Shown here: positions 1 through 7,050 of the stretch, in pieces | Position numbering within the stretch: position 1 is the stretch's first letter | Layout: each line of letters opens with the position of its first letter | NCBI GenBank assembly: GCA_014729205.1 | Contig: WJKG01000123.1 | Span: forward strand, 1 to 16,574 | DNA length: 16,574 nucleotides | Direction: 5' to 3' | From: a candidate division GN15 bacterium | GTDB taxonomy: Bacteria > Zixibacteria > MSB-5A5 > GN15 > FEB-12 | Made by a program: the position numbers and the translations under genes | The notes under the pieces: model-generated | What the model was told of the DNA's origin: nothing | What the model saw: only the letters and a program-made list of their open reading frames with translations | Database searches by the model: none

Positions 1-44
1 CGGCCAACACTCCCCTCACCATCGACCAGTCCTCAGATTGTTGT

Positions 45-71
45 TTGCTTTGACCGAATACAGTGTATAAG
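45..71 (+). promoter_or_regulatory. weak candidate promoter of the lipoprotein gene
   Basis: A TATAAG box at 66-71 lies 43 bases before the GTG start of the lipoprotein gene. The best -35 at a tolerable distance is TTGCTT at 45-50, with a short 15-base spacer; a better-looking TTGACC at 50-55 is only 10 bases away. The match is weak, and the sequence left of the window may hold the real promoter. Confidence 0.25.
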
Positions 72-114
72 TATCGAAAGGCACGAACCTCAGTTCGAGG
101 AGACATCCACGCTC

Positions 115-1728
115 GTGAATAGAAAACTCGCAGGATTACTGTTTCTGCCCGTGTCAATGCTGCTGACCGGTTGTGGTGGCGATGACACCCCCAATGGATC
201 CACCGGTGATACGACCCCACCGACAGTTGTAGAAGTAAGCCCGACAGACGGTGCCACGGATGTCGACACGGAGTCCGAAATCCGTGTCGTGTTTTCGGAG
301 GCTGTGAATCAGACGACTATCAACCCCACCAGCGTGGGCCAGCTTTCCGGTCTGTTTGAGTTTCCCAGTGACTCGGTGGTAAGGGTTCTGCCACTTCCGG
401 TGCTTGACTATGGTAGGCAGTACAACATGCAGGTTACGACCGACGTCAAAGACACTGCCGGCAACTCACTAAGTGAAGTTTACACCTGGTCGTTCACAAC
501 CGAGCCCGACCCGGCCACGACACCGCCGCAGGTTGATTCGGTGTTCCCTCCCTCGGGCAGCGACTACCACATTGCGTGGGACCCGATTACAGCGACCTTT
601 GACAAGGCAATGGACTCATCGACCTTCACGCTTGGTTCAATCACCCTCGCCAAAGGACTCACCGATATCCCCGGCGTAATCACCTATGACTCCACGACAC
701 ATCAGGCAAGCTTCCTGCCCGATGATACCCTGGAATACGGTGTGCAGTATACAGCGTCCGTGACCACAAACGTTGCTGATACGTTCGGGAATCAACTGTC
801 GAACGCGTACATCTGGTCGTTTACAACCGCAGCCGATCCGTTTGTCCCTTCGGTCGGCTTCAGCCCATTCTATGACAGTGCCGTTGTCGACTCGCAAGTA
901 AGTATCGCGATGGTGGTTCAACACCCGGTGGGAGTAGACTCTCTTCGGTTCTTTGTCGACGGTGCCCCGGTAGCATCGGCAACCGACTACGCCTCCCCAT
1001 GGACGTTCGAGTGGGATGCATCAGGTCTGGACGTCGGCCAGACAGCCACACTGACAGCACGCGCCTACGCAATGGGTCGCGAGGGCGACTCTGATCCGAT
1101 TACCATCATTTACCTCTGGGAGCAGCTCGTCCTTGACGACAATTCAGAACAACTGCCACAGGATGTAGCCCGCATGCTGGCCCGCACCACCGACAGCCTC
1201 CTGGAACTCCGCTATGAATTCGGTGTCGACTGGGTCGACGCCTACCAGGACACGGGAGTCGACTTGGGCGTGTATTTCGATGTCGATGGCAACCCCAACA
1301 CCGGCCGTAATGACTTCGATGGTTCCCTGCTCAACGGAATCGGCGCCGAGTATCGCATGATTCTCGGCCTGCATGGCGGCGATACCGCGATGGCATTATG
1401 GACGGGATCGACCTGGAGCAAGATCTTCGATAGCACCGAATTCGCCTATCACCACATCCCGGATTCCAGCAGGGTCATGGAAGTTGGTATTGATTGGTCT
1501 GACTTTGGTATGCCTGTCAACGTGCGTATTGTCTCCATCAACGTCTTCTTCCACAGCACCAGTGATTTCACTGCTGACTGGGTACCGGATCAGGGCAGCG
1601 GATACGTGCAGATCAACCGTGAAAAGCGGTACTTCGGGGATTCACCCAGCTCATCGTCGCCACGAACAACAACCACGACTGAAGCTCAAGGCGCAAAGGC
1701 ACTGCGTCTGCCAAACCCGTTTGACTAG
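115..1728 (+). CDS. lipoprotein with Big_5 Ig-like domains and a CBM9/DOMON-like C-terminal region
   Basis: Predicted 537-residue envelope lipoprotein of unknown function. The first 20 residues form a signal peptide (basic MNRK, hydrophobic core) ending in a clear lipobox L-T-G-C with the acylated Cys at 20. Residues about 33-131 and 133-242 are two Big_5 (SbsA-type) Ig-like domains: each starts near TPP, carries a 'P..G..' strand and ends in W-S-F-T-T. Residues about 243-342 look like a third Ig-like fold. Residues about 343-505 resemble a CBM9/DOMON-type beta sandwich, with an acidic D-x-D-x-N-x-N stretch from D389 that could bind calcium. The last 30 residues are a Ser/Thr-rich low-complexity tail. 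The GTG start at 115 is chosen because GAGGAG (97-102) precedes it and the lipobox falls at the usual depth. A role in surface adhesion or glycan binding is inference. The gene is complete, with no frameshift seen. Confidence 0.85.
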   Translation: MNRKLAGLLFLPVSMLLTGCGGDDTPNGSTGDTTPPTVVEVSPTDGATDVDTESEIRVVFSEAVNQTTINPTSVGQLSGLFEFPSDSVVRVLPLPVLDYGRQYNMQVTTDVKDTAGNSLSEVYTWSFTTEPDPATTPPQVDSVFPPSGSDYHIAWDPITATFDKAMDSSTFTLGSITLAKGLTDIPGVITYDSTTHQASFLPDDTLEYGVQYTASVTTNVADTFGNQLSNAYIWSFTTAADPFVPSVGFSPFYDSAVVDSQVSIAMVVQHPVGVDSLRFFVDGAPVASATDYASPWTFEWDASGLDVGQTATLTARAYAMGREGDSDPITIIYLWEQLVLDDNSEQLPQDVARMLARTTDSLLELRYEFGVDWVDAYQDTGVDLGVYFDVDGNPNTGRNDFDGSLLNGIGAEYRMILGLHGGDTAMALWTGSTWSKIFDSTEFAYHHIPDSSRVMEVGIDWSDFGMPVNVRIVSINVFFHSTSDFTADWVPDQGSGYVQINREKRYFGDSPSSSSPRTTTTTEAQGAKALRLPNPFD

Positions 1729-1749
1729 TCGTTAGCAGGTAAACAAGCA

Positions 1750-1788
1750 CGAAGAGGCGGCAATGGGTCTACCATCGCCGCCTCTTCG
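1750..1788. terminator. hairpin terminator between convergent genes
   Basis: Perfect 12-bp inverted repeat (arms 1750-1761 and 1777-1788, CGAAGAGGCGGC and its complement). The stem can extend by ATGG/CCAT after one mismatch, leaving a 5-base loop at 1767-1771. It sits between the lipoprotein stop (1728) and the pilT stop (1811). On the minus strand it is followed by the T-rich GTGCTTGTTTACC, so it fits termination of the minus-strand operon best. The plus side has no T run but may still be served by the same stem. Confidence 0.7.
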
Positions 1789-1810
1789 CGTATCCGTTAC
1801 AGCCTCGTTC

Positions 1811-2986
1811 TTAGAACTTCTGGAAGCCTTCGGAGCTTCCGAACTCTTTCGCTGTTGTCGAGCTTGATTCTTCAGTGGAGCTCTCAGAATCGTCGTTGTC
1901 TCCCCACCGGTCGGAACTGGACACAATGCCCTTGAGGCGGAGGTCGAAGTCATCCGGGTTGGTGGCGTTGTTCATGGCTTCCTCGAACGTGATCAAGCCC
2001 TGCTTGTGCAGTTTCATGATAGACTGATCGAAAGTCTGCATGCCGTACTGCACGCCTCCCTGCTCCACCAGTTCCGGGATATTGTGAATCTTCTCCGGAT
2101 CCATGATACAATCACGAATGGCGGCGGTGGCAATCATGATTTCCAGCGCGGGTACACGGCCGCTGCCGTCGGACTTGGCCAGCAGTCGCTGACAGACGAT
2201 AGCCTTGAGGGTACCGGCGAGCAACAGGCGGATTTGATCATGCTGGTGCGGCGGGAAGAAGGAGATGATACGGGTCAGCGTCTCCACCACGTTCAGCGTA
2301 TGGAGCGTTGTGAGCACCAGGTGACCGGTATCGGCAGCTGTCAGCGCGATCGACATCGTCTCCAGATCACGTACCTCACCGATGAGGATCGTGTCCGGAT
2401 CCTGGCGGAAAGCGTGACGAAGCGCCGAGGCAAAACTCTCGGTGTCGCCACCAACCTCGCGCTGAGCGATGATAGATTTCTTGTCGCGGTAGATGTACTC
2501 GATGGGATCCTCGACCGTCACGATGTTGTCGTGGCGGTTGCTGTTCATCTCCTCGATCATCGTCGCCAGCGTAGTCGATTTACCAGAACCGGTTGTACCC
2601 GTGATAATAATCAGCCCACGCCGCTCATACGCCAGCTTCTTGATGACCTCGGGCAGCATCAGCGATTCAAATGAGGGAACCTGCGTATTGACCGCACGGA
2701 TAGCGATACCGCTGGTACCGCGCTGCCGGAACAGGTTAATACGGAATCGCCCCAGCTTGGCGACGCTGAGGGCCAGGTCCATTTCGTTCTTTCGCTGGAA
2801 ACGTTCGCGTTGCTTTTCGTTCAGGATCTGGCTGACCATCTGATCCATCTGATCGATGGTCACCGGATCGGTCTGAATCTGCTCGAGTCTGCCGTTGACA
2901 CGCAGGTGGGGTCTGATCCCGACGCGAATGTGAAGGTCCGACGACTTGCGGTTGAGCATCTCAACCAGCATCTGTTTGAGATTCAT
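1811..2986 (-). CDS. pilT: PilT/PilU-type twitching motility ATPase
   Basis: Hexameric cytoplasmic ATPase of the type IV pilus retraction family. The 391 residues show an N-terminal PAS-like PilT domain (SSDLHIRVG...), Walker A GTTGSGKST at about 130-138 (K136), the Asp box T-V-E-D-P-I-E at 157-163, Walker B ILIGE ending at E204 and the His box from H222 to H229. The C-terminal part has AIRDCI where PilT usually has AIRNLIRE, then GMQTFDQS and a 'NATNPDDFDLRLKGI' ending. Members normally stop near that point; this one adds about 37 residues (355-391) rich in Ser, Thr, Asp and Glu. The ATG at 2986 is preferred over a TTG at 2992 because AAAGGGA lies 6 bases upstream of it and would overlap the TTG. 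It follows accB after 46 bases. PilT versus PilU cannot be settled from this alone. No other pilus gene is in the window. Confidence 0.93.
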   Translation of the reverse strand: MNLKQMLVEMLNRKSSDLHIRVGIRPHLRVNGRLEQIQTDPVTIDQMDQMVSQILNEKQRERFQRKNEMDLALSVAKLGRFRINLFRQRGTSGIAIRAVNTQVPSFESLMLPEVIKKLAYERRGLIIITGTTGSGKSTTLATMIEEMNSNRHDNIVTVEDPIEYIYRDKKSIIAQREVGGDTESFASALRHAFRQDPDTILIGEVRDLETMSIALTAADTGHLVLTTLHTLNVVETLTRIISFFPPHQHDQIRLLLAGTLKAIVCQRLLAKSDGSGRVPALEIMIATAAIRDCIMDPEKIHNIPELVEQGGVQYGMQTFDQSIMKLHKQGLITFEEAMNNATNPDDFDLRLKGIVSSSDRWGDNDDSESSTEESSSTTAKEFGSSEGFQKF

Positions 2987-3032
2987 TCTCAATCCCTTTC
3001 CGAATGTACCACGCCGCCTGGCGTGATTTCGG

Positions 3033-3518
3033 CTAATCGGGATCGATCAAGAACAGCGTCTGTCCGAACTCCACCGGTTGAGCGTTTTCGACCATGATCT
3101 TCGCAATCCGGCCGGATACTTCCGACTCGATTTCGTTCATCAGCTTCATCGCCTCGACAATGCAGACCACCTGTCCCACCGAGATCTTCTCGTTCAGCGA
3201 CACGTATGGCGAAGCATCCGGTGCCGGCGAGGAGTAAAACGTACCCACCATCGGCGAGGTAACCGGAACCAGCTTGTCATCGTCGGTCGCAGTCGGAGCA
3301 GGCTCCGGCGCAGCCACAGGCTTCTCAGCCGGCGGTTCGGCAGGCCGTGGAGCCGGCGAGGTATGCACCACCGTGGCAGCGGTATGCCCGTTGCCGTTGG
3401 CGACTTGATCGCCCCGATGAATGATTTTCACCGTCCGTCCCCAAGTGGAGACTTCTAATGATTCAATATCGGACTCTTCAACCAGTCGGATTAGCTTTTT
3501 GATATAGTTTACGTTCAT
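3033..3518 (-). CDS. accB: biotin carboxyl carrier protein of acetyl-CoA carboxylase
   Basis: 161-residue carrier that holds biotin for the biotin carboxylase and carboxyltransferase of acetyl-CoA carboxylase, the first step of fatty-acid synthesis. The N-terminal helix region (residues 1-38) is typical of AccB, followed by an Ala/Pro/Glu-rich flexible linker (about 40-85) and a C-terminal biotinyl domain. The biotin-attachment motif is E-A-M-K-L-M-N-E, with K125 as the biotinylated Lys (E. coli has AMKMMN). The length is normal for AccB. The start at 3518 has GAGG 7 bases upstream (GAGGTAGGTGA before ATG). In many bacteria accB is flanked by efp and accC; here the upstream gene is an Xaa-Pro peptidase, as in some genomes, but the downstream gene is pilT, not accC. 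The biotin carboxylase must therefore be encoded elsewhere. Confidence 0.95.
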   Translation of the reverse strand: MNVNYIKKLIRLVEESDIESLEVSTWGRTVKIIHRGDQVANGNGHTAATVVHTSPAPRPAEPPAEKPVAAPEPAPTATDDDKLVPVTSPMVGTFYSSPAPDASPYVSLNEKISVGQVVCIVEAMKLMNEIESEVSGRIAKIMVENAQPVEFGQTLFLIDPD

Positions 3519-3606
3519 TCACCTACCTCAAAACGGTCAACTACAGTACTATTGGGGGATGATGGCGTATCCGGGCTGCTTTCCCCTCGTTGCCATATGA
3601 CGTCCA

Positions 3607-3635
3607 ATTATACCGGACACGGGCTACAACTCCAA
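3607..3635 (-). promoter_or_regulatory. candidate internal promoter for accB-pilT
   Basis: On the minus strand a perfect TATAAT (3612 to 3607) lies 17 bases downstream of TTGGAG (3635 to 3630), which matches the -35 consensus at only half its positions and overlaps the end of the peptidase gene. Transcription would start near 3600, giving accB a leader of about 80 bases. This would let accB-pilT be transcribed apart from the four upstream genes. It rests on consensus matching only. Confidence 0.4.
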
Positions 3636-4697
3636 CAAGTTTTTGGGCGCTTTGTTCAAGACCCGACCACCCGAACGGGTCACTACTACGTCGTCCTCAA
3701 TCCGTACTCCCCCCCAGCCGGACAGGTAAACGCCGGGTTCAATTGTTATCACGTTGCCTGCCTTCAGTTTATCATTGGACTTCGGCGATACACGCGGCCC
3801 CACATGGACGAAATAGCCAATACCATGGCCCGTACCATGGCCGAAATCGTCGCCATGCCCGGCCTTGGTGATGATCCGACGACAGACGCCGTCGACAGCC
3901 TTACCGTCGACCCCGGCTTTGACTTTGCGAACCCCGGCTTTCTGGGCCCGCAGAACCAGATTGTAGATTCGCTTCTGCTTGGAGGTCGCCTTGCCTATAA
4001 CCACCGTGCGGGTCATGTCTGAGACGTAGCCCTTATAGGTGGCACCGAAATCAAAGGTAACGAAGTCGCCCTTGTCAATCTTCTTGGTCGATGCCACCCC
4101 GTGGGGCAATGCACTCCGCCAACCCGAAGCGACGATGGTCTCAAACGCGGGTTTCTCCGATCCCAGCATCATCATCTGATATTCCAGTTCCGCACGCACC
4201 TCGCTCTCGCGAACACCGGGTGCGAGAATGTTCAGAATTCGCTCAAAGGCGACATCGGAAATCTCCACCGCCTTCTCGATGAGTCTGATCTCGGCCTTGT
4301 CCTTGACCCATCCCAACTCACCGAGCACACCGGAAGCGTTGGCCAGCAGCACCTCGGGGAGCGCGTGTCTTATGCGATTGCGCTGGGTAACAGTCAGGTA
4401 TTCGCCATCGAATCCATAGCGAAAGTTCTTCTTGTTGAGATCGGGAAACTCCTTGAGCTGACCGATCGCCTCCCCCTGAACGATATGCACCTTTGCACCG
4501 GTCACCTGCTTACCGGCTTGATCCTTGTACCGAAAGTCCGTGAAGAAATCCGCACCTTTGCTCTTGACGATCAGCATCCCGGCCGTGCCCGTGAATCCGG
4601 CCAGATAGCGGATATGATCAAGATGCGTGACAATCATCGCATCCAGGTTCTCAGCTTTCATCTTTTTTCGCAGTTCAGCAATGCGCTTGGCCGACAT
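3624..4697 (-). CDS. pepP: M24B family Xaa-Pro aminopeptidase/dipeptidase
   Basis: Cytosolic dinuclear-metal peptidase that cleaves the bond before proline. The 357 residues contain an N-terminal creatinase-like domain (about 1-130) and a C-terminal pita-bread domain. All five expected metal ligands can be placed: D216 (T-F-D-F-G), D227 (V-S-D-M-T-R-T), H291 (G-T-G-H-G-I-G), E320 (I-E-P-G-V-Y) and E334 (R-I-E-D-D). H298 matches the second conserved His. The start at 4697 is chosen because AAGGAG sits 8 bases upstream; an in-frame ATG at 4778 would add 27 residues lying inside the preceding TPR gene. The TPR stop and this ATG are separated by only two bases, so the two are likely translationally coupled. 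This type often neighbours efp/accB (then called pepQ); aminopeptidase P versus prolidase activity cannot be decided here. Confidence 0.92.
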   Translation of the reverse strand: MSAKRIAELRKKMKAENLDAMIVTHLDHIRYLAGFTGTAGMLIVKSKGADFFTDFRYKDQAGKQVTGAKVHIVQGEAIGQLKEFPDLNKKNFRYGFDGEYLTVTQRNRIRHALPEVLLANASGVLGELGWVKDKAEIRLIEKAVEISDVAFERILNILAPGVRESEVRAELEYQMMMLGSEKPAFETIVASGWRSALPHGVASTKKIDKGDFVTFDFGATYKGYVSDMTRTVVIGKATSKQKRIYNLVLRAQKAGVRKVKAGVDGKAVDGVCRRIITKAGHGDDFGHGTGHGIGYFVHVGPRVSPKSNDKLKAGNVITIEPGVYLSGWGGVRIEDDVVVTRSGGRVLNKAPKNLLEL

Positions 4698-4699
4698 AA

Positions 4700-5326
4700 T
4701 CAGCGCTCCTTCTCTCGAACTTTCTGTTGACTCTGTTGCAGCTTCTCCCTCAGGCGAGGGTTCTCCGTCGTACGACACAGGTGTTCAAACACCTCCGCCG
4801 CCAGACGAGGGTAACCTTGCTTGAGATACAAATCACCCAGCGTCTCGGTATAGAAGTACACCTGTCGCAGTGGTTTCCGTTCTGCTGTCTGCTCCGGAGG
4901 ACGTGGCAGAGTGATGGTTTTTGTCTTCTCCTGACGGTCCTTCCTGATCTTCGAACACAAGCCGTTTCCGTGCGGATCGAGCTGCTGAATGCGCTGATAC
5001 ATCGCCATCGCCCCCAACTCGTCACCAGCAGCGAATTTGATATCGCCGAGGTACTTCAGTGCAATAAGGTTGTCCGGATCCAGAGTCATGACGCGATAGA
5101 ACTGCTCGGTAGCACTCTCGTGCTGTCCGGCATGGTACAACGCGCGGGCCAGGATCAACCGCGCCGACACCAGGTTGGGATTGTCGCGCAGGTTCTCCTT
5201 GCACACCTCGACGGCACGGGAGTACCGCCCTTCCGCCAGATACTGCGCGGCGCGCGCGGGCCAGTAGGCTCGCGATGCCAGAAGGTCGGTGACGGACTGA
5301 CCCTTATTGCTCAGCGGCTTGAACAT
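4700..5326 (-). CDS. TPR-repeat protein
   Basis: 208-residue protein without signal peptide or membrane segment. About three tandem tetratricopeptide repeats span residues 22-122 (e.g. A-E-G-R-Y-S-R-A, Y-H-A-G-Q-H-E-S-A, L-D-P-D-N). A charged linker (about 125-155) follows, then one more TPR-like unit (LGDLYLKQGYPRLAAEVFE, about 162-180) and a basic Gln/Lys/Arg-rich tail likely to be a coiled coil. Such proteins act as protein-interaction scaffolds; the partner is unknown. No good ribosome-binding site precedes the ATG at 5326, so a start a few codons further in (for example the GTG or ATG-like region before residue 12) is not excluded. Its stop lies two bases before the peptidase start, and the peptidase ribosome-binding site is inside its last codons. 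No function beyond scaffold should be read into it. Confidence 0.8.
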   Translation of the reverse strand: MFKPLSNKGQSVTDLLASRAYWPARAAQYLAEGRYSRAVEVCKENLRDNPNLVSARLILARALYHAGQHESATEQFYRVMTLDPDNLIALKYLGDIKFAAGDELGAMAMYQRIQQLDPHGNGLCSKIRKDRQEKTKTITLPRPPEQTAERKPLRQVYFYTETLGDLYLKQGYPRLAAEVFEHLCRTTENPRLREKLQQSQQKVREKER

Positions 5327-5383
5327 AGAGGCAAAAAAGCGTGTCTCCGAGCAAAAAGCAAGCTCTACCGTACCGGCGAACGA

Positions 5384-5860
5384 TCACTGTTCCAGGAGTT
5401 CGATGAGCCTCGTCGAGGAGCGCCCTTTGCGAAGACGGACCCGCCTGACCTTTCCCCCATAGGATTGCACGAACTCAGCCCCGACAATGTCCTTGAGTAC
5501 CCAGTCGGCGCCCTTGACGAGCACATCGGGACGAATGATCGTGATCAGCTTCTCCGGCGTAGGCTCACCGAATATGACCACGTAGTCGACCGGTCGCAGT
5601 GAGCTGAGGATGATGGCGCGGTCACGCTGCCTTTGTATGGGACGAGTGGGACCCTTGATTCGCCGCACGGACGCATCGGAGTTCATTCCCACGATAAGGA
5701 CATCGCCAAAGGAGCGAGCCTGTGTCAGGTAGTCGACATGCCCACGATGCAGGATATCGAAAACACCGTTGGTGAAAACAACGCGCTTCTTCTGTCGATG
5801 AAGGCGCTTGACGAGATTCGGTAGCTGTGTACGGGGTATGATTCGTGAGTGAGGTTTCAT
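5384..5860 (-). CDS. rfaE2: D-glycero-beta-D-manno-heptose 1-phosphate adenylyltransferase
   Basis: 158-residue cytidylyltransferase-fold enzyme that makes ADP-heptose from heptose 1-phosphate and ATP, for the inner core of lipopolysaccharide or another heptosylated glycan. The nucleotide-binding motif F-T-N-G-V-F-D-I-L-H-R-G-H is at residues 29-41 with the HxGH signature at 38-41. GMNSDASVRRIKGPTRP, the 'R-P-V-D-Y-V-V-I-F' strand, 'D-V-L-V-K-G-A-D-W' and the C-terminal G-R-S-S-T are all as in the RfaE domain II family. In E. coli this is the C-terminal half of bifunctional HldE; here it is a separate gene 37 bases after the kinase. The start ATG at 5860 has no strong ribosome-binding site. 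The length equals the usual stand-alone form. Confidence 0.94.
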   Translation of the reverse strand: MKPHSRIIPRTQLPNLVKRLHRQKKRVVFTNGVFDILHRGHVDYLTQARSFGDVLIVGMNSDASVRRIKGPTRPIQRQRDRAIILSSLRPVDYVVIFGEPTPEKLITIIRPDVLVKGADWVLKDIVGAEFVQSYGGKVRRVRLRKGRSSTRLIELLEQ

Positions 5861-5897
5861 TAGCCGGCCGGCACCAATCGCTGATGCGATCTGTGCG

Positions 5898-6923
5898 CTA
5901 CGCCCTCAGGGTTGTGCGCGCCAGGTTTCCGTTTCTCAAGTTCAACTCAAGATCCTGCTTGAGATCCTCCACCGTCACTGTCGCTGTACCCACCTCGCGC
6001 ACCGTGATACCGGCGGCAGCATTGGCCATGATGGCCGCCTCGGCATAGTCGGCACCGCCGCAGGCAGCTGCCGTAAAGGTTGCGATTACCGTATCACCGG
6101 CACCGGTAACATCGAACACGCGGCGAGCGAACGTCGGAATGTGTGTCGGCTCATCTCCCTTGCGGAACAACGACATGCCATCAGGTCCCCGCGTGATGAG
6201 AATCGACTCCGCCTCCAAACGGTTGATCAGCCCGTGGCCGACCTCGATAAGGTCCTTCTCCGACTGGATTCGCAGACCGTAAGCGAAACCCGCCTCGTGG
6301 TGATTGGGCGTGATCACCGAGACGCGTTTGTAGTTGTGGAAATTTGTCTCTTTCGGATCAACCCCAATGAAGATTCCCCGCTCCAGGCACTGATTGATGA
6401 CCTGCGTGAGGACATTGGGACTGACGACACCTTTACCATAGTCGGAAATGATGACAGCGTTGATCTCGTCCACTACCGACATAAAGCGCTTGAGCACCTG
6501 GTTTTCGGCAGCCGAATCCAGCGGGTGTCGATCTTCACGATCGGCGCGAACCACTTGCTGGCTATGGGCGATGATACGGGTCTTGATGGTCGTCTGACGC
6601 GACAGGTCGTGCACGACGAAATGGCTGGAAATACCCTTCTCCTTGAGCAGGCGGGCCAGCTTCACCGAAGCTTCATCCTCACCCACTGTCCCCAACAGGA
6701 TGGGCTCATCGCCCAGGGCCTTGATATTGGCCGCGACGTTGGCCGCACCACCCAGCAACAGCTTGCTGGAGGTGATCTCAACCACCGGGACCGGCGCCTC
6801 GGGGGAGATTCTGTGCACCGCGCCAAACAGGTACTCATCGAGCATAATATCGCCCAGAATGAGAATGCGGGCTCTTCCCATTTGCGAGGTAACCGCGTCT
6901 ATTCGTTCAGCTTGCAGAGGCAT
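5898..6923 (-). CDS. rfaE1: D-glycero-beta-D-manno-heptose-7-phosphate kinase
   Basis: 341-residue PfkB/ribokinase-family kinase that phosphorylates D-glycero-D-manno-heptose 7-phosphate at C1, an early step of ADP-heptose synthesis. Features in order: ILGDIMLDEYLFG near residue 22, the substrate-binding L-G-G-A-A-N-V-A motif at about 56-63, the 'ISDYGKG' element, 'GVDPKETNF', and the C-terminal signature D-V-T-G-A-G-D with the catalytic base D277. It corresponds to the N-terminal half of E. coli HldE. ATG at 6923 follows AGGA, closely spaced (three bases). It is the first gene of the minus-strand cluster and stands opposite a TTGTCA/TATATT promoter. The phosphatase gmhB, isomerase gmhA and epimerase hldD are not in this window. 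Confidence 0.94.
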   Translation of the reverse strand: MPLQAERIDAVTSQMGRARILILGDIMLDEYLFGAVHRISPEAPVPVVEITSSKLLLGGAANVAANIKALGDEPILLGTVGEDEASVKLARLLKEKGISSHFVVHDLSRQTTIKTRIIAHSQQVVRADREDRHPLDSAAENQVLKRFMSVVDEINAVIISDYGKGVVSPNVLTQVINQCLERGIFIGVDPKETNFHNYKRVSVITPNHHEAGFAYGLRIQSEKDLIEVGHGLINRLEAESILITRGPDGMSLFRKGDEPTHIPTFARRVFDVTGAGDTVIATFTAAACGGADYAEAAIMANAAAGITVREVGTATVTVEDLKQDLELNLRNGNLARTTLRA

Positions 6924-6932
6924 CTGTCCTAT

Positions 6933-6967
6933 TTTGGTCCATTTTGATCACGTTTGGTCGCGACCAA
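6933..6967. promoter_or_regulatory. phased TTTGRTC repeats and 14-bp palindrome, probable operator
   Basis: Three copies of TTTGRTC begin at 6933, 6943 and 6953, exactly 10 bp apart, so all lie on the same face of the helix. The third copy is also the left half of a perfect 14-bp palindrome TTGGTCGCGACCAA (6954-6967). The cluster ends 7 bases before the -35 of the plus-strand promoter. It lies just downstream of the expected start of the minus-strand transcript. This arrangement suggests cooperative binding of a regulator that could act on both divergent operons; the protein is unknown. Confidence 0.55.
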
Positions 6968-6974
6968 TTCATGT

Positions 6975-7002
6975 TTGACTTGAAGGTGGAATATATTACA
7001 AT
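6975..7002 (+). promoter_or_regulatory. sigma70-like promoter of the DUF3467-GH57 operon
   Basis: TTGACT (6975-6980), a 16-base spacer and TACAAT (6997-7002) each match five of six consensus positions. Transcription would begin near 7009, about 42 bases before the DUF3467 start. It overlaps the oppositely directed promoter of the heptose operon. Confidence 0.6.
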
Positions 7003-7018
7003 GGTTTATCACTGACAA
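6990..7018 (-). promoter_or_regulatory. sigma70-like promoter of the heptose operon
   Basis: On the minus strand TTGTCA (7018 to 7013), a 17-base spacer and TATATT (6995 to 6990) each match five of six consensus positions. The start would be near 6983, giving rfaE1 a leader of about 60 bases that contains the TTTGRTC repeat cluster. The two divergent promoters overlap, so polymerase can probably occupy only one at a time. Confidence 0.55.
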
Positions 7019-7050
7019 GCAAAAGAAATACCGAATAAGGACTCACTCGC

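Noticed and set aside
2006..2674. 222-codon plus-strand frame opposite pilT, and the 291-codon plus-strand frame at 4727-5602
   Set aside because: Both are shadows of clear minus-strand genes; the second one spans parts of two genes and their gap and has no recognisable domain.
3554..3594. Hairpin GGGGA/TCCCC in the gap before accB
   Set aside because: Five base pairs with a loop above 20 bases and no T run; not convincing as a terminator or attenuator.
5327..5383. Terminator between rfaE2 and the TPR gene
   Set aside because: GAGC/GCTC and the A/T runs give only a 4-bp stem, and the T run is separated from it by about ten bases.
5861..5897. A frameshift splitting a bifunctional hldE
   Set aside because: Both halves have complete ends, a proper stop and start, and the two-gene form is common in bacteria, so it is read as a natural split.
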